From: Acidimicrobiaceae bacterium
Lineage (GTDB): Bacteria; Actinomycetota; Acidimicrobiia; Acidimicrobiales; Ilumatobacteraceae
Length of the DNA stretch: 11,839 bases
Assembly (NCBI GenBank): GCA_003455715.1
Contig: DMQJ01000006.1
Coordinates: 706 to 12,544 of the forward strand
Direction of reading: 5' to 3'
Both the position numbers and the translations under genes were made by a program. Under the pieces are notes generated by a model. It ran no database searches. It was not told the origin of the DNA and saw only the letters and a list, made by a program, of their open reading frames with translations. Below, one piece after another: positions 1 to 5,888 of the stretch (the stretch's first letter is position 1; every line of letters begins with the position of its first letter).

Positions 1-100
1 GATCTCACGATCACCGCGACCGTGCTTCGGCAGCAGGACCGAGGCGGGTTTCGATCAACCAGGCAGCTTCGGGGATCACGGTCGCGGTGATCGTGAGATC
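1..100. repeat. 24-bp perfect inverted repeat at window edge
   Basis: Bases 1-24 are the exact reverse complement of bases 77-100, separated by a 52-base loop. The inner arm lies inside the vapC reading frame and encodes a plausible PIN-domain stretch (L-T-I-T-A-T-V-I-P-E). The outer arm sits at the very edge, where vapC would be expected to continue, and it supplies the premature stop of that ORF. A fold-back chimera at a contig end is the simplest reading, although a genuine inversion cannot be excluded. The repeat may extend beyond the window. Confidence 0.9.
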
Positions 101-193
101 GGTGCGGGTGCGCAACAGGGCGGCGCAGCCAGCGTGGTGGGGTTCGTCGCGGTCAGCGACCGCAACGAAGATGCCGGTGTCGATCAGCAGCAC
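11..193 (-). CDS. vapC: VapC-like PIN-domain toxin, C-terminally truncated at the window edge
   Basis: The protein begins MLLIDTGIFVAVADRDEPHH, the typical start of a PIN-domain ribonuclease with the first catalytic Asp in LIDTG. It continues to an I-P-E-A-A-W-L-I-E-T motif that carries a conserved acidic residue. Family members are usually about 125-140 residues and this ORF stops after 60. The last codons and the stop (11-13) fall in the outer arm of the inverted repeat at 1-24, so the end is probably artificial and real coding sequence is reliable only to about position 25. The start is GTG at 193, nine bases after the vapB stop. PIN toxins of this type are Mg-dependent RNases neutralised by the co-transcribed antitoxin. 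This unit appears unrelated to the toxin array upstream. Confidence 0.75.
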   Translation of the reverse strand: MLLIDTGIFVAVADRDEPHHAGCAALLRTRTDLTITATVIPEAAWLIETRLGPAAEARSR

Positions 194-202
194 CGTCGGC
201 CG

Positions 203-418
203 TCAGATGCCTCGGTCAATCTTGGTGTCGGCAGCGTCAGCGCGTTCGCGATGAATGTCGAACGGTTCGGTTCTGCCCGACGCGGCGCAGCCGATAAAGG
301 CTTCCAAGGGGTCATCGAGCCGGGCGGCGAGTTCGTCGATGAGTGCTTCGGTGGTGATCCCGCGACGCTCTGCTTCGGCGGTGAGCCGGGTGGCGAGTTG
401 CTCGATCGTGATCGACAT
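203..418 (-). CDS. vapB: VapB-type antitoxin of the VapBC pair
   Basis: This is a 71-residue protein. Residues 1-35 (MSITIEQLATRLTAEAERRG then an ITTEALIDELAARL segment) resemble the helical N-terminus of small actinobacterial antitoxins. The second half has the D-D-P-L-E-A-F-I-G-C-A-x-S-G-R segment with F-D-I-H that is characteristic of the partner of PIN toxins. It probably binds and inhibits the downstream VapC, and such antitoxins often repress their own operon. The ATG at 418 follows a purine-rich GAGGG only one base away, so the ribosome site is poor; another gene tail ends ten bases upstream (stop 428-430). The vapC GTG start follows its stop after nine bases, so the two form an operon. 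Confidence 0.8.
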   Translation of the reverse strand: MSITIEQLATRLTAEAERRGITTEALIDELAARLDDPLEAFIGCAASGRTEPFDIHRERADAADTKIDRGI

Positions 419-427
419 GCCCTCAGC

Positions 428-540
428 CTATGCGTTCCGGCGGCGTTGTTGGTCACGTTCAAGCTGCCGGCGTTGGGCTCGCGACAACGCTGGCTGGACG
501 GTGGCCGAGCGGGTCTCGATGGCCGGGGTGGCGGCGGCTC
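428..540 (-). pseudogene. C-terminal tail of an unidentified gene, fused to the end of the toxin array
   Basis: The last 35 or so codons before the stop at 428-430 read as a convincing basic, helical protein end (ATPAIETRSATVQPALSRAQ, then R-R-Q-L-E-R-D-Q-Q-R-R-R-N-A). The stop lies nine bases before the vapB start. Upstream, around position 540-545, the same DNA passes into the decayed TreTu-like remnant, so the 5' part of this gene is missing. I do not recognise the parent protein. A plausible history is a deletion or recombination that joined the distal end of the toxin array to the gene once upstream of vapBC. It could also be a chance open frame. Confidence 0.35.
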
Positions 541-758
541 GTAGACCGCTCCCGCGCACGGCTGACCTGCGGCTGAACAGCGTCGGCGGAGGTCGATTCA
601 GCGAGACTCGCGACGTACGTGGTGCCACCGGCCCCAACCTGGACCTCGCCCGTCCTAACCATCGCAGCATGCTCCTCCGGACTCATCCAACGCCCTACCC
701 GACTGAGATCGACAGCGGCTCCACCCCACCGCCTCTGTGGCAACGAATCAGTCTTCAC
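540..758 (-). pseudogene. Cassette H: decayed TreTu-like toxin remnant
   Basis: A GTG at 758-756 overlaps the immG stop as GTGA and opens a frame beginning V-K-T-D-S-L-P-Q-R-R-W. This frame runs into GRWMSPEEHAAM, T-G-E-V-Q and G-G-T-T-Y-V-A. That series is the start of the TreTu-type toxin domain family found at the tips of actinobacterial polymorphic toxins (recalled from family knowledge). A further family-like A-G-A-V-Y segment appears only in another frame near 545-560, so there is a frameshift before similarity ends at about 540. The junction motif (729-741, one mismatch) lies only about 14 bases after the start, so the usual signal-peptide module is absent. No immunity gene follows. 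It is unlikely to give a functional toxin. Confidence 0.55.
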
Positions 759-1156
759 GACGACACTCCCGTGTCGTAAGGGTACGACGGCAGGCTGTCT
801 GCGACATCGATCATCTCCGAAGCCCACGCGAGCTGGTCGTCGTTGGGGTCGTCGGGCGGCGGATATGGCAGGAGTCCTCTCAGAAGGGCGCTCTCGCGAT
901 AGGTGATTGCGTGGCTGTTGCCCTCGATCCGTTCGATTTCGGCCCACATCGCTTCACGCGCCGAGGCCATGTCATCAACGGACCCAGAGGCCACCAGTCG
1001 GCGGACGAGGGCGATGAACGGCGACAGCGGACTGTCATCTCCGAGGCGCCCGGCGATCAGTCGTAGTTGAAGCAGCAGCACCTCAACCACGACGGAGCGC
1101 CCCGAGGCTCGTGCCGATTCCGCCGCGGCCTGGACGATCGAGGAGTGCCTATCCAT
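755..1156 (-). CDS. Cassette G immunity protein (candidate), all-alpha
   Basis: This intact protein of about 133 residues lies directly downstream of the deaminase-like toxin and overlaps its end by eight bases (start ATG at 1156, toxin stop TAG at 1151-1149). Most of it is predicted helical: M-D-R-H-S-S-I-V-Q-A-A-A, then a long V-V-V-E-V-L-L-L-Q-L-R-L-I-A segment, then a Trp/Glu-rich helix (W-A-E-I-E-R-I-E). There is no signal peptide, as expected for a cytoplasmic immunity protein. I do not recognise a named family, and the function is assigned only from position. The open frame extends upstream to 1261, but that part overlaps the toxin, so 1156 is preferred. No strong ribosome site is seen, so translation is probably coupled to the upstream gene. 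Confidence 0.6.
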   Translation of the reverse strand: MDRHSSIVQAAAESARASGRSVVVEVLLLQLRLIAGRLGDDSPLSPFIALVRRLVASGSVDDMASAREAMWAEIERIEGNSHAITYRESALLRGLLPYPPPDDPNDDQLAWASEMIDVADSLPSYPYDTGVSS

Positions 1157-1783
1157 TGCGCACGCCAAATCTCGGAAGCACCGTGGCACACGTTGGACAA
1201 GCAGCCTTCGCCAGCCCGTGACCAGGATCAGTGAGTCCAATTGCAACGGTCCGCTGAACACCAGCCGGGTCGACGCCGGCCTGAAGCGCTTGATTCACGC
1301 AGCTGATCTCGGCGCATTGCCCATGCCATCCAGGCCGGATCGACGTGGGTACGGCGTCGAGTTCGGCCTGAAGCGTGGGGTGCACTTCACCAACGCGGCT
1401 GACACCCCCACGAATGTGTTGCCCTCATCCGTCAACAACTCGGTCGCTGCTCCTCGTGTCCTTCCCGCCGTCAGGGCGTTGTTCGCAGCGGCCTGAGCGT
1501 TCCGGCCCGTGTTTGTGGCAATAGCAGGGCCGGCGGAGGTCGTAGATGTGGCGACAGCGCGAAACGGAGGCGCGATACGCGATTCGTCGGGTAACACCAA
1601 AGGCGCATCTGACGCCTCCGGTCGATAGTCGGCCAGTTGGGCGGCAAGGGCCACCGCAGCCGAACCGTCGTAGGCGTACTCGCCGGCCCTCTGGGCGGTC
1701 GTAGCCACAGACGCAAGCCCGACGACCACAGCGACAGCGCTCAGGAGCGCAACGAGGAGACGCACTACCGTGCTCCGCTTCAA
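1149..1783 (-). pseudogene. Cassette G: secreted YwqJ-like deaminase toxin, frameshifted
   Basis: The gene starts with TTG at 1783, overlapping the immF stop as TTGA. Residues 1-30 (MKRSTVVRLLVALLSAVAVV then V-G-L-A-S-V-A) form a signal peptide, and Y-D follows at 38-39. A linker has S-T-T-S-A-G-P-A-I-A-T-N-T, a diverged form of the cassette junction. Reading then fails near 1380. The next frame restores H-P-T-L-Q-A-E-L-D-A-V-P, R-P-G-W-H-G-Q-C-A-E and A-C-P-T-C-A-T-V-L, ending R-F-G-V. C-A-E and C-P-T-C match the zinc-binding and catalytic motifs of the YwqJ-like branch of the cytidine-deaminase superfamily. One extra base in the AAGTGCAC segment would give a continuous protein. The domain would act on a nucleic acid or nucleotide base, substrate unknown. 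As written the catalytic half is out of frame. Confidence 0.7.
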
Positions 1784-2085
1784 GGCCGAATCGTCCGTTG
1801 GACTCGATCTGGACCTACCCCGAACTCGGCGGCAATCTGGTCTGGGGAGAGGGAGTCAGGGCCCCACACCGTGATCTCGTTGGGCGAACCGGCGTACCGG
1901 TTCAAAAGGACCGCCACCCCTGAACCTAGGCGCACCGGACACCACACGACTTCGCCGAGATCGTCGACCTCGTCGTCGAACTGAAGCCGGTGGTACGCGG
2001 CGGCGACCTCCACCGCTATGTCGACGACAGCGACCGGTAGGTAGTCACGCTTGCCGTATTCCTCCCAGGTGATCGGCGTCAACAC
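1780..2085 (-). CDS. Cassette F immunity protein (candidate)
   Basis: An intact protein of about 101 residues begins M-L-T-P-I-T-W-E-E-Y-G-K-R-D-Y-L-P-V. It has an alternating alpha/beta pattern with a D-D-E-V-D-D-L-G-E-V-V-W-C segment and a C-terminal helix-turn region (LSPDQIAAEFGVG). There is no signal peptide, and I do not recognise the family. The GTG start at 2085 is chosen over the upstream ATG at 2166 because a GAGGA ribosome site (2097-2093) lies seven bases before it, and because it overlaps the toxin F stop (2081-2079). Its own stop overlaps the TTG start of toxin G. The immunity role is inferred from its position between two toxin genes. Confidence 0.6.
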   Translation of the reverse strand: MLTPITWEEYGKRDYLPVAVVDIAVEVAAAYHRLQFDDEVDDLGEVVWCPVRLGSGVAVLLNRYAGSPNEITVWGPDSLSPDQIAAEFGVGPDRVQRTIRP

Positions 2086-2458
2086 TGGGTGTTCCTCACC
2101 ACGGTGCACGCGATCTTCACGTAGTCGTTGCCTGCGTCGACCACGCCGGGGCTGCCTTGTCGCCATAGAGCGATGTCGCCGGGTCGGCCAAGACCAACGT
2201 CGGATGGTTTGACGTTGGTGGTGAACTCGATGCCGCGCGCGCCTTCAGGCAGAGGCCCTTGGTACGCCTTCACTGTCGGGTTCAGACCTCCCCGTGCTGT
2301 TGTGCCCCACACCTCGCCAGTCGCCTCCTGCATCGCTGCGGTACCCGATGTCTGGGTTGGGCTCTCAAGTCGGTGGAACGGACCGAAGCTGTCGCCTGCC
2401 GCTTCTGTGGCATTACGGCCGGCTCATTGGAGGCGCGCGATTCAAGATCGATTATCAC
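2079..2458 (-). pseudogene. Cassette F: orphan toxin tip lacking its signal-peptide module
   Basis: The toxin frame is open from 2423, just after a TGA, and reads A-G-R-N-A-T-E-A-A-G-D at once, so the exact junction motif (2399-2411) lies at its start. The tip continues G-P-F-H-R-L-E-S, E-V-W-G-T-T-A-R-G-G, K-A-Y-Q-G-P-L-P, A-R-G-I-E-F-T-T and D-Y-V-K-I-A-C-T, ending N-T-Q-C. It looks like a complete small toxin domain, but I cannot name its activity. The only coupled start, GTG at 2458 overlapping the immE stop as GTGA, is in a different frame. The first in-frame ATG is at 2333, inside the domain. Unlike B-E and G, no signal peptide precedes the junction. It is probably not secreted and perhaps silent, a typical orphan C-terminal fragment. 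Confidence 0.6.
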
Positions 2459-2760
2459 CGCGCGTCACCTGCCTCGAACTGTGCCAGCCGTCGACGAAGC
2501 TCGCGGATCTCGTCGAGCAATTGAGGTAGGTACGTACGAGCCGCTGCGATGACGTCGAGTTCGGCCGCGAGCGCCGGAGTCCGGTCCCGCGTTACATAGA
2601 TGTCCGTCAATCGGTTTCCGTCGTCGCCGACTTGAATGAAGCTGTCACCGCCGAGCTGATCCCGCCCCTCGACGATCGCCAACCACGGTGGTCCATCTGC
2701 CTCTCGCGAGATGCGATCGAGCTCATCCAATAGCTCTGCCGGAAGATACTTCGCGGTCAT
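2455..2760 (-). CDS. Cassette E immunity protein (candidate), small DUF-like protein
   Basis: An intact 101-residue protein starts at ATG 2760 and overlaps the toxin E stop as ATGA. It has an N-terminal helix (L-L-D-E-L-D-R-I), a central G-P-P-W-L-A-I-V-E-G-R-D segment followed by G-G-D-S-F-I-Q-V-G and D-I-Y-V-T-R-D, and a C-terminal helix (A-R-T-Y-L-P-Q-L-L-D-E-I-R-E-L-R-R-R-L). This arrangement resembles small proteins of unknown function common in actinobacteria and their phages (ead/Ea22-like in some annotations; recalled, not searched). No signal peptide is present, so it should be cytoplasmic. The immunity role is inferred from position and coupling to the toxin. Confidence 0.6.
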   Translation of the reverse strand: MTAKYLPAELLDELDRISREADGPPWLAIVEGRDQLGGDSFIQVGDDGNRLTDIYVTRDRTPALAAELDVIAAARTYLPQLLDEIRELRRRLAQFEAGDAR

Positions 2761-3341
2761 TTACACGGGTTCCTTACCGTCGGCGTGAAGAGGCCGCTGA
2801 GTGCTTCGGCCGTCAACCCAGAAAAATACTGCAGTGATTCGCCCATGGGCCCGACGGCGTCGACGTGACGGTGCCACCGGCAGCGCGGACCTCCCCTGCC
2901 GTCGCCGATCCGACCTGGCCATTCTTGATCGGGCTGTTCCTGACGGCATCTTCGACCGTCGAGCCGGAGAAGACGGACACGTCGCTCAGCGTGCCGTCGG
3001 CGTGCTGGACCACGCCGGTTCCACCAGTGAACTTCTCCGGGCCGTTGAGGCCGCCACGGACCAGCACCACGTCGTCTGCGACTTCTGTGGCGGTCCTTGC
3101 AGCGAGCGGAGTTGCAGACACGCCTTGGCGGGCGACGATCGCTCCATTCGACTGACGGAGGCATCGCTGACCTGGTACGACACTCGGCCGCTGGGATCCG
3201 CAACGACAAGGCCGGCGCGCGCCGGCGACGCTGTGCGTCGTAGCTGAAGACATACCCGAAGACCACCGTCATACCCGCATGCGACAGCCCAGCGGCCGTC
3301 ACGACCATGACGAGAATCGCCCGGAGGAGCGGTTCCGGCAT
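2757..3341 (-). pseudogene. Cassette E: secreted toxin, two frameshifts
   Basis: The ATG at 3341 lies two bases after the immD stop. Residues 1-29 are a signal peptide or anchor (MPEPLLRAILVMVVTAAGLS) and Y-D-A-Q follows at 34-37. Somewhere in 3100-3240 the frame must change, because the next frame carries S-A-T-P-L-A-A-R-T-A-T-E-V, the cassette junction. It continues with L-V-R-G-G-L-N-G-P-E-K-F-T, H-A-D-G-T-L-S-D-V-S-V and W-A-N-H-C-S-I. At a run of five A (plus strand 2822-2826) the frame changes back, giving S-G-L-T-A-E-A-L-S-G-L-F-T-P-T-V-R-N-P-C-K and a stop that overlaps immE as ATGA. The tip recalls RHS/YD toxin ends with a final H-C-x-x-S-G-L-T and F-T-P-T-V-x-N-P. I cannot name its activity. 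Confidence 0.6.
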
Positions 3342-3343
3342 GG

Positions 3344-3979
3344 CTAGTCCACTACTCGGTACTGCACTTGCGCGCCGTCCGGGAGGTCGCGTAGCTGCAC
3401 GGCTAGCTCGGCACGCAGCCGCATCCCCTCGTGGGCATCAAGCAGGTAGACGTTCGAGATCTCGAAGTCGCCGCCAAGAACGAACGGGATCTTCGGTACG
3501 AGGCGCTTTCCAACTGGAATCGGCCCGTGTGCTTGCTGCCACCGATGCGCCAGCGGGAATCCGGTGAGTACCTCGTAGTCGCTGAGTAGCTGATCGGCCC
3601 AGTCCTCAACGCTTGTGGCCATCGCCTCGGCGCTGCCGGTTTCTGGATCGAACATGCAGACACGTTCGTCACGGATCGCGAACTGCGACCCGAACACATC
3701 CTCGGCAAAGAACGTGAAACCATCTGCTAGGCCGTCGTAGCCGCTGCGCCAACCCGCCGGCTCATTCCATGCCTCTAGGGACTCTGTTCCGGCGTCTGGA
3801 TCACCGGATGAGAACACGTGGAGCGCGGACTCGAACGCGTAGAACCCGTTACGCGCCCTGAGCATCTCAGTCAGTTCTGACAACAGCCGACCACCGCCGA
3901 GCCCCACTGGCTGCGCGCCGGTTAGTGCATCAGTAGCGGCTGCGAGCAACCGGCTCGTTCTCGGGCCGAGCGTCAACAC
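3344..3979 (-). CDS. Cassette D immunity protein, SMI1/KNR4 (SUKH)-like
   Basis: An intact protein of about 211 residues. Near residue 35 it has R-N-G-F-Y-A-F-E-S-A-L-H-V-F, then L-E-A-W-N, F-F-A-E-D-V-F-G-S-Q-F-A-I, F-D-P-E-T-G, W-A-D-Q-L-L-S-D-Y and P-K-I-P-F-V-L-G-G-D-F, ending L-P-D-G-A-Q-V-Q-Y. This pattern matches bacterial proteins annotated as SMI1/KNR4 family, part of the SUKH superfamily that commonly provides immunity to nuclease toxins. It probably protects the cytoplasm from the NucA/NucB-type nuclease encoded just upstream. GTG at 3979 is preferred because it gives M-L-T-L-G-P-R and overlaps the toxin stop (3975-3973); another GTG at 4024 is possible. No clear ribosome site is seen. 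Confidence 0.75.
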   Translation of the reverse strand: MLTLGPRTSRLLAAATDALTGAQPVGLGGGRLLSELTEMLRARNGFYAFESALHVFSSGDPDAGTESLEAWNEPAGWRSGYDGLADGFTFFAEDVFGSQFAIRDERVCMFDPETGSAEAMATSVEDWADQLLSDYEVLTGFPLAHRWQQAHGPIPVGKRLVPKIPFVLGGDFEISNVYLLDAHEGMRLRAELAVQLRDLPDGAQVQYRVVD

Positions 3980-4563
3980 GTCACCACTATCTGAACAACC
4001 GTGCCGTCCGGAAGACCCCAACACTGGTTGCCGATCGAGGCACCCGCGCCGCGGTTGTCGCTCGGGTCAATGGCGCGGACGCTTGATCCAGACCCACCTT
4101 CTTCGAACATCGCTGGCGGATACTCGTCACGATCCAGACCTGGCTGCCGGGGCTGACCTTCCATCGAGGCCCGACGCCGAGCAGCCGCTCCCGACCGATC
4201 GATCGTGAGCTGCGTCGGTTGACCCGCTGCCTGCGCGTCGTCAATGTGCGCCGCTGACTGCGGGTACCGCGACCGACTAACCCCGATCTCGACCGCTTCT
4301 GTGGCAACGAAAGTGGCGGTGGGGGTCGTAGATGGCGCTCTCCGACTAGTGGATCGCGGGACAGACCTCCCCCGCACCTCACCGAGCGGCGTCGGGCCGG
4401 CGTCGACGCGTCCGAACGCCTGTGCACCGACGCGCGCGTTGGACTGCGCGTCGTAGACGTAGGTCGCTGCGCTCACAGTCGTGGTAGTTGGTGGTGCAAG
4501 CCCCGCGAGCAGCGCTAGAGCCGCAGCGACGACGAGCGCCACCCGACTTCGCCACCGCTTCAT
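3973..4563 (-). CDS. Cassette D: secreted NucA/NucB-type DNase toxin, intact
   Basis: A 196-residue protein in one uninterrupted frame. Residues 1-32 are a classical signal peptide (basic M-K-R-W-R-S-R, Ala/Leu core, likely cut at V-S-A/A-T). Y-V-Y-D-A-Q-S-N-A-R-V-G follows at 35-46. A Pro/Arg-rich linker leads to S-T-T-P-T-A-T-F-V-A-T-E-A-V, the cassette junction. The tip carries L-T-I-D-R-S-G-A-A-A-R-R-R, P-G-L-D-R-D-E-Y-P-P-A-M-F-E-E-G-G, S-V-R-A-I-D-P-S-D-N-R-G-A-G and G-N-Q, ending V-V-T-C. D-x-D-E-Y-P and the A-x-S-D-N-R-x-x-G pattern are typical of the NucA/NucB family, whose Bacillus founder members are secreted or membrane nucleases. It probably cuts DNA outside the cell or in a target cell. 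The ATG at 4563 has no clear ribosome site; the frame is open to 4653. Confidence 0.8.
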   Translation of the reverse strand: MKRWRSRVALVVAAALALLAGLAPPTTTTVSAATYVYDAQSNARVGAQAFGRVDAGPTPLGEVRGRSVPRSTSRRAPSTTPTATFVATEAVEIGVSRSRYPQSAAHIDDAQAAGQPTQLTIDRSGAAARRRASMEGQPRQPGLDRDEYPPAMFEEGGSGSSVRAIDPSDNRGAGASIGNQCWGLPDGTVVQIVVTC

Positions 4564-4598
4564 GGCCGGCCAATGAGCGACGGAGGCGCGCTCCCAGT

Positions 4599-5138
4599 TC
4601 ACGACCGCTCCGACACTGGGAAGAACTCGCGCAGAGCGCTGGCGACCTGCCAACTCTCATTCGCTTTCAGCGATTCGCGGAGGTCGTTCGGCAGGTATCC
4701 CCCGGCTGAGCGAAACGCGTCCAGCAGACCCACGATTGCGTCGATCGACGACGCGTCTGTCCGCCTAAGAGCCCGCTCGATAGCCGACGCCGCGCCGGGG
4801 TATCCAGCGTCCGCGAGTCGGCGAGCTGCCAAGAGCGCCCAAGGCCCGTCAGCATCGATCTCGTCCAACAGGGTCATCGCACAGTCTTCGCGATCGCCCA
4901 CTGAGAAACCGAGCAATGCCGCACAGCCCCGGAGGTCTGCATCCGTATCTGATGCCTTGATCACCTTCACGAGCCGTGGGATCAACGCTGACCCCAGAGG
5001 CATGAGTTGCTCCGCAACAACGAATCTCGGGAGCTCGCCAGGGCGGACCAGAAGGGACACACATTCGTCGACATCGTCGGCGATTCCGCCCACGCGTGCG
5101 ACAAGCGCCGCTAGTTGTTCTTCGGCCGAAGTACTCAT
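4599..5138 (-). CDS. Cassette C immunity protein (candidate), HEAT-like helical
   Basis: An intact 179-residue protein built mostly of amphipathic helices: EEQLAALVARVGGIADDVDE, then A-E-Q-L-M-P-L-G-S-A-L-I-P-R-L-V-K-V-I, G-C-A-A-L-L-G-F, LLAARRLADAGYPGAASAIE and a final Y-L-P-N-D-L-R-E-S-L-K. The regular Ala/Leu helical hairpins resemble HEAT-type repeats, which are frequent among immunity proteins, but no family is named. ATG at 5138 is chosen rather than the ATG at 5300 because a GAGGG ribosome site (5147-5143) lies four bases before it and the upstream extension lies inside toxin C. It follows the toxin stop after ten bases. The role is inferred from position. Confidence 0.6.
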   Translation of the reverse strand: MSTSAEEQLAALVARVGGIADDVDECVSLLVRPGELPRFVVAEQLMPLGSALIPRLVKVIKASDTDADLRGCAALLGFSVGDREDCAMTLLDEIDADGPWALLAARRLADAGYPGAASAIERALRRTDASSIDAIVGLLDAFRSAGGYLPNDLRESLKANESWQVASALREFFPVSERS

Positions 5139-5148
5139 CGAACCCTCG

Positions 5149-5886
5149 TCACCGTGCAGGTACCGGTGATCGTGCAACCTCCTGGATCGTGTAGATCCCG
5201 CGATCGACCATCGCCGTGCCCTGAACCCGGACACCCGACGCGAACGCATCGGCTTCGGAGAACGAGATTGCGTACTGTTGTTTGGGTCCGAACACACCAA
5301 TGCCGTTCAGTTGACCAGTCGACGCAGTCGCCGGAAGGTCCGTGACGAAGTTGTCCCCAGGGGCGTTAGCAAGGAAGTTGTTCTGGCCCTTCCCAAACGA
5401 AAGTTGCCCAACCTCTACCGAATCACCAACAGCCAGCGGCTTGGTACCGGTGATGCCAAAAGCTCCGGCCTCGTCCGTGAAGTGCGTGAACGTACGGTCG
5501 ATGCCCCCTCCGTTGTACGTGGCAATGAAAGTGCGACAGGGGGTCGTAGACGCAGATAGAACTCTCGACAAAGGCGACACATTCTCGTGCCGGTCGTCGC
5601 CGGATGCAGGTGGGCCGGAGCTATCGACGACGAGCCTGTCTGCGTCCGCGGGAGCGACACCGGGGACGTCGTAGTTGAGGAGCGATACGGAGTTAGCCGA
5701 TGTTCGAGCATCGGGTAGATCGGCATCAAGGCCAACCGAGATGTATCGCGCCTCGGCGTCGTACCCGTGCGCCTCGCCCGGGACAGCGACCGAGCGAGTC
5801 CCGGTTGCAGCTTCCTCGCCCCAAACTGGCGGCATCGCGAAAGACGCGACGACGAGTACACAGATAGTCGCCAACGCCCGGCGCAT
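5149..5886 (-). CDS. Cassette C: secreted toxin, HYD1/ADP-ribosyltransferase-like tip, intact
   Basis: A 245-residue protein in one frame. Residues 1-23 are a signal peptide (M-R-R-A-L-A-T-I-C-V-L-V-V-A-S-F-A-M), with likely cleavage before E-E-A. Y-D-A-E-A-R follows at 42-47. A long acidic linker ends in S-T-T-P-C-R-T-F-I-A-T-Y-N, a diverged cassette junction. The tip begins T-F-T-H-F-T-D-E-A-G-A-F-G-I-T-G and has F-G-K-G-Q-N-N-F-L, N-F-V-T-D-L-P and Y-A-I-S-F-S-E-A-D-A-F. The H-F-T with a following G-I is reminiscent of HYD1-type ADP-ribosyltransferase tips, but this is pattern memory and the activity is uncertain. ATG at 5886, two bases after the immB stop, is preferred to the ATG at 5949 because it begins the signal peptide exactly. 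Confidence 0.65.
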   Translation of the reverse strand: MRRALATICVLVVASFAMPPVWGEEAATGTRSVAVPGEAHGYDAEARYISVGLDADLPDARTSANSVSLLNYDVPGVAPADADRLVVDSSGPPASGDDRHENVSPLSRVLSASTTPCRTFIATYNGGGIDRTFTHFTDEAGAFGITGTKPLAVGDSVEVGQLSFGKGQNNFLANAPGDNFVTDLPATASTGQLNGIGVFGPKQQYAISFSEADAFASGVRVQGTAMVDRGIYTIQEVARSPVPAR

Positions 5887-5888
5887 TG

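Noticed and set aside
134..779. Plus-strand open frames at the left end
   Set aside because: They are opposite to vapB, vapC and the TreTu remnant, which have clear family motifs on the minus strand; the plus-strand proteins are low-complexity Gly/Ser/Arg.
2822..2826. Programmed ribosomal frameshift site in toxin E
   Set aside because: The T5 run has no clear slippery heptamer, and the same gene has another unexplained frame change upstream, so decay or error is simpler.
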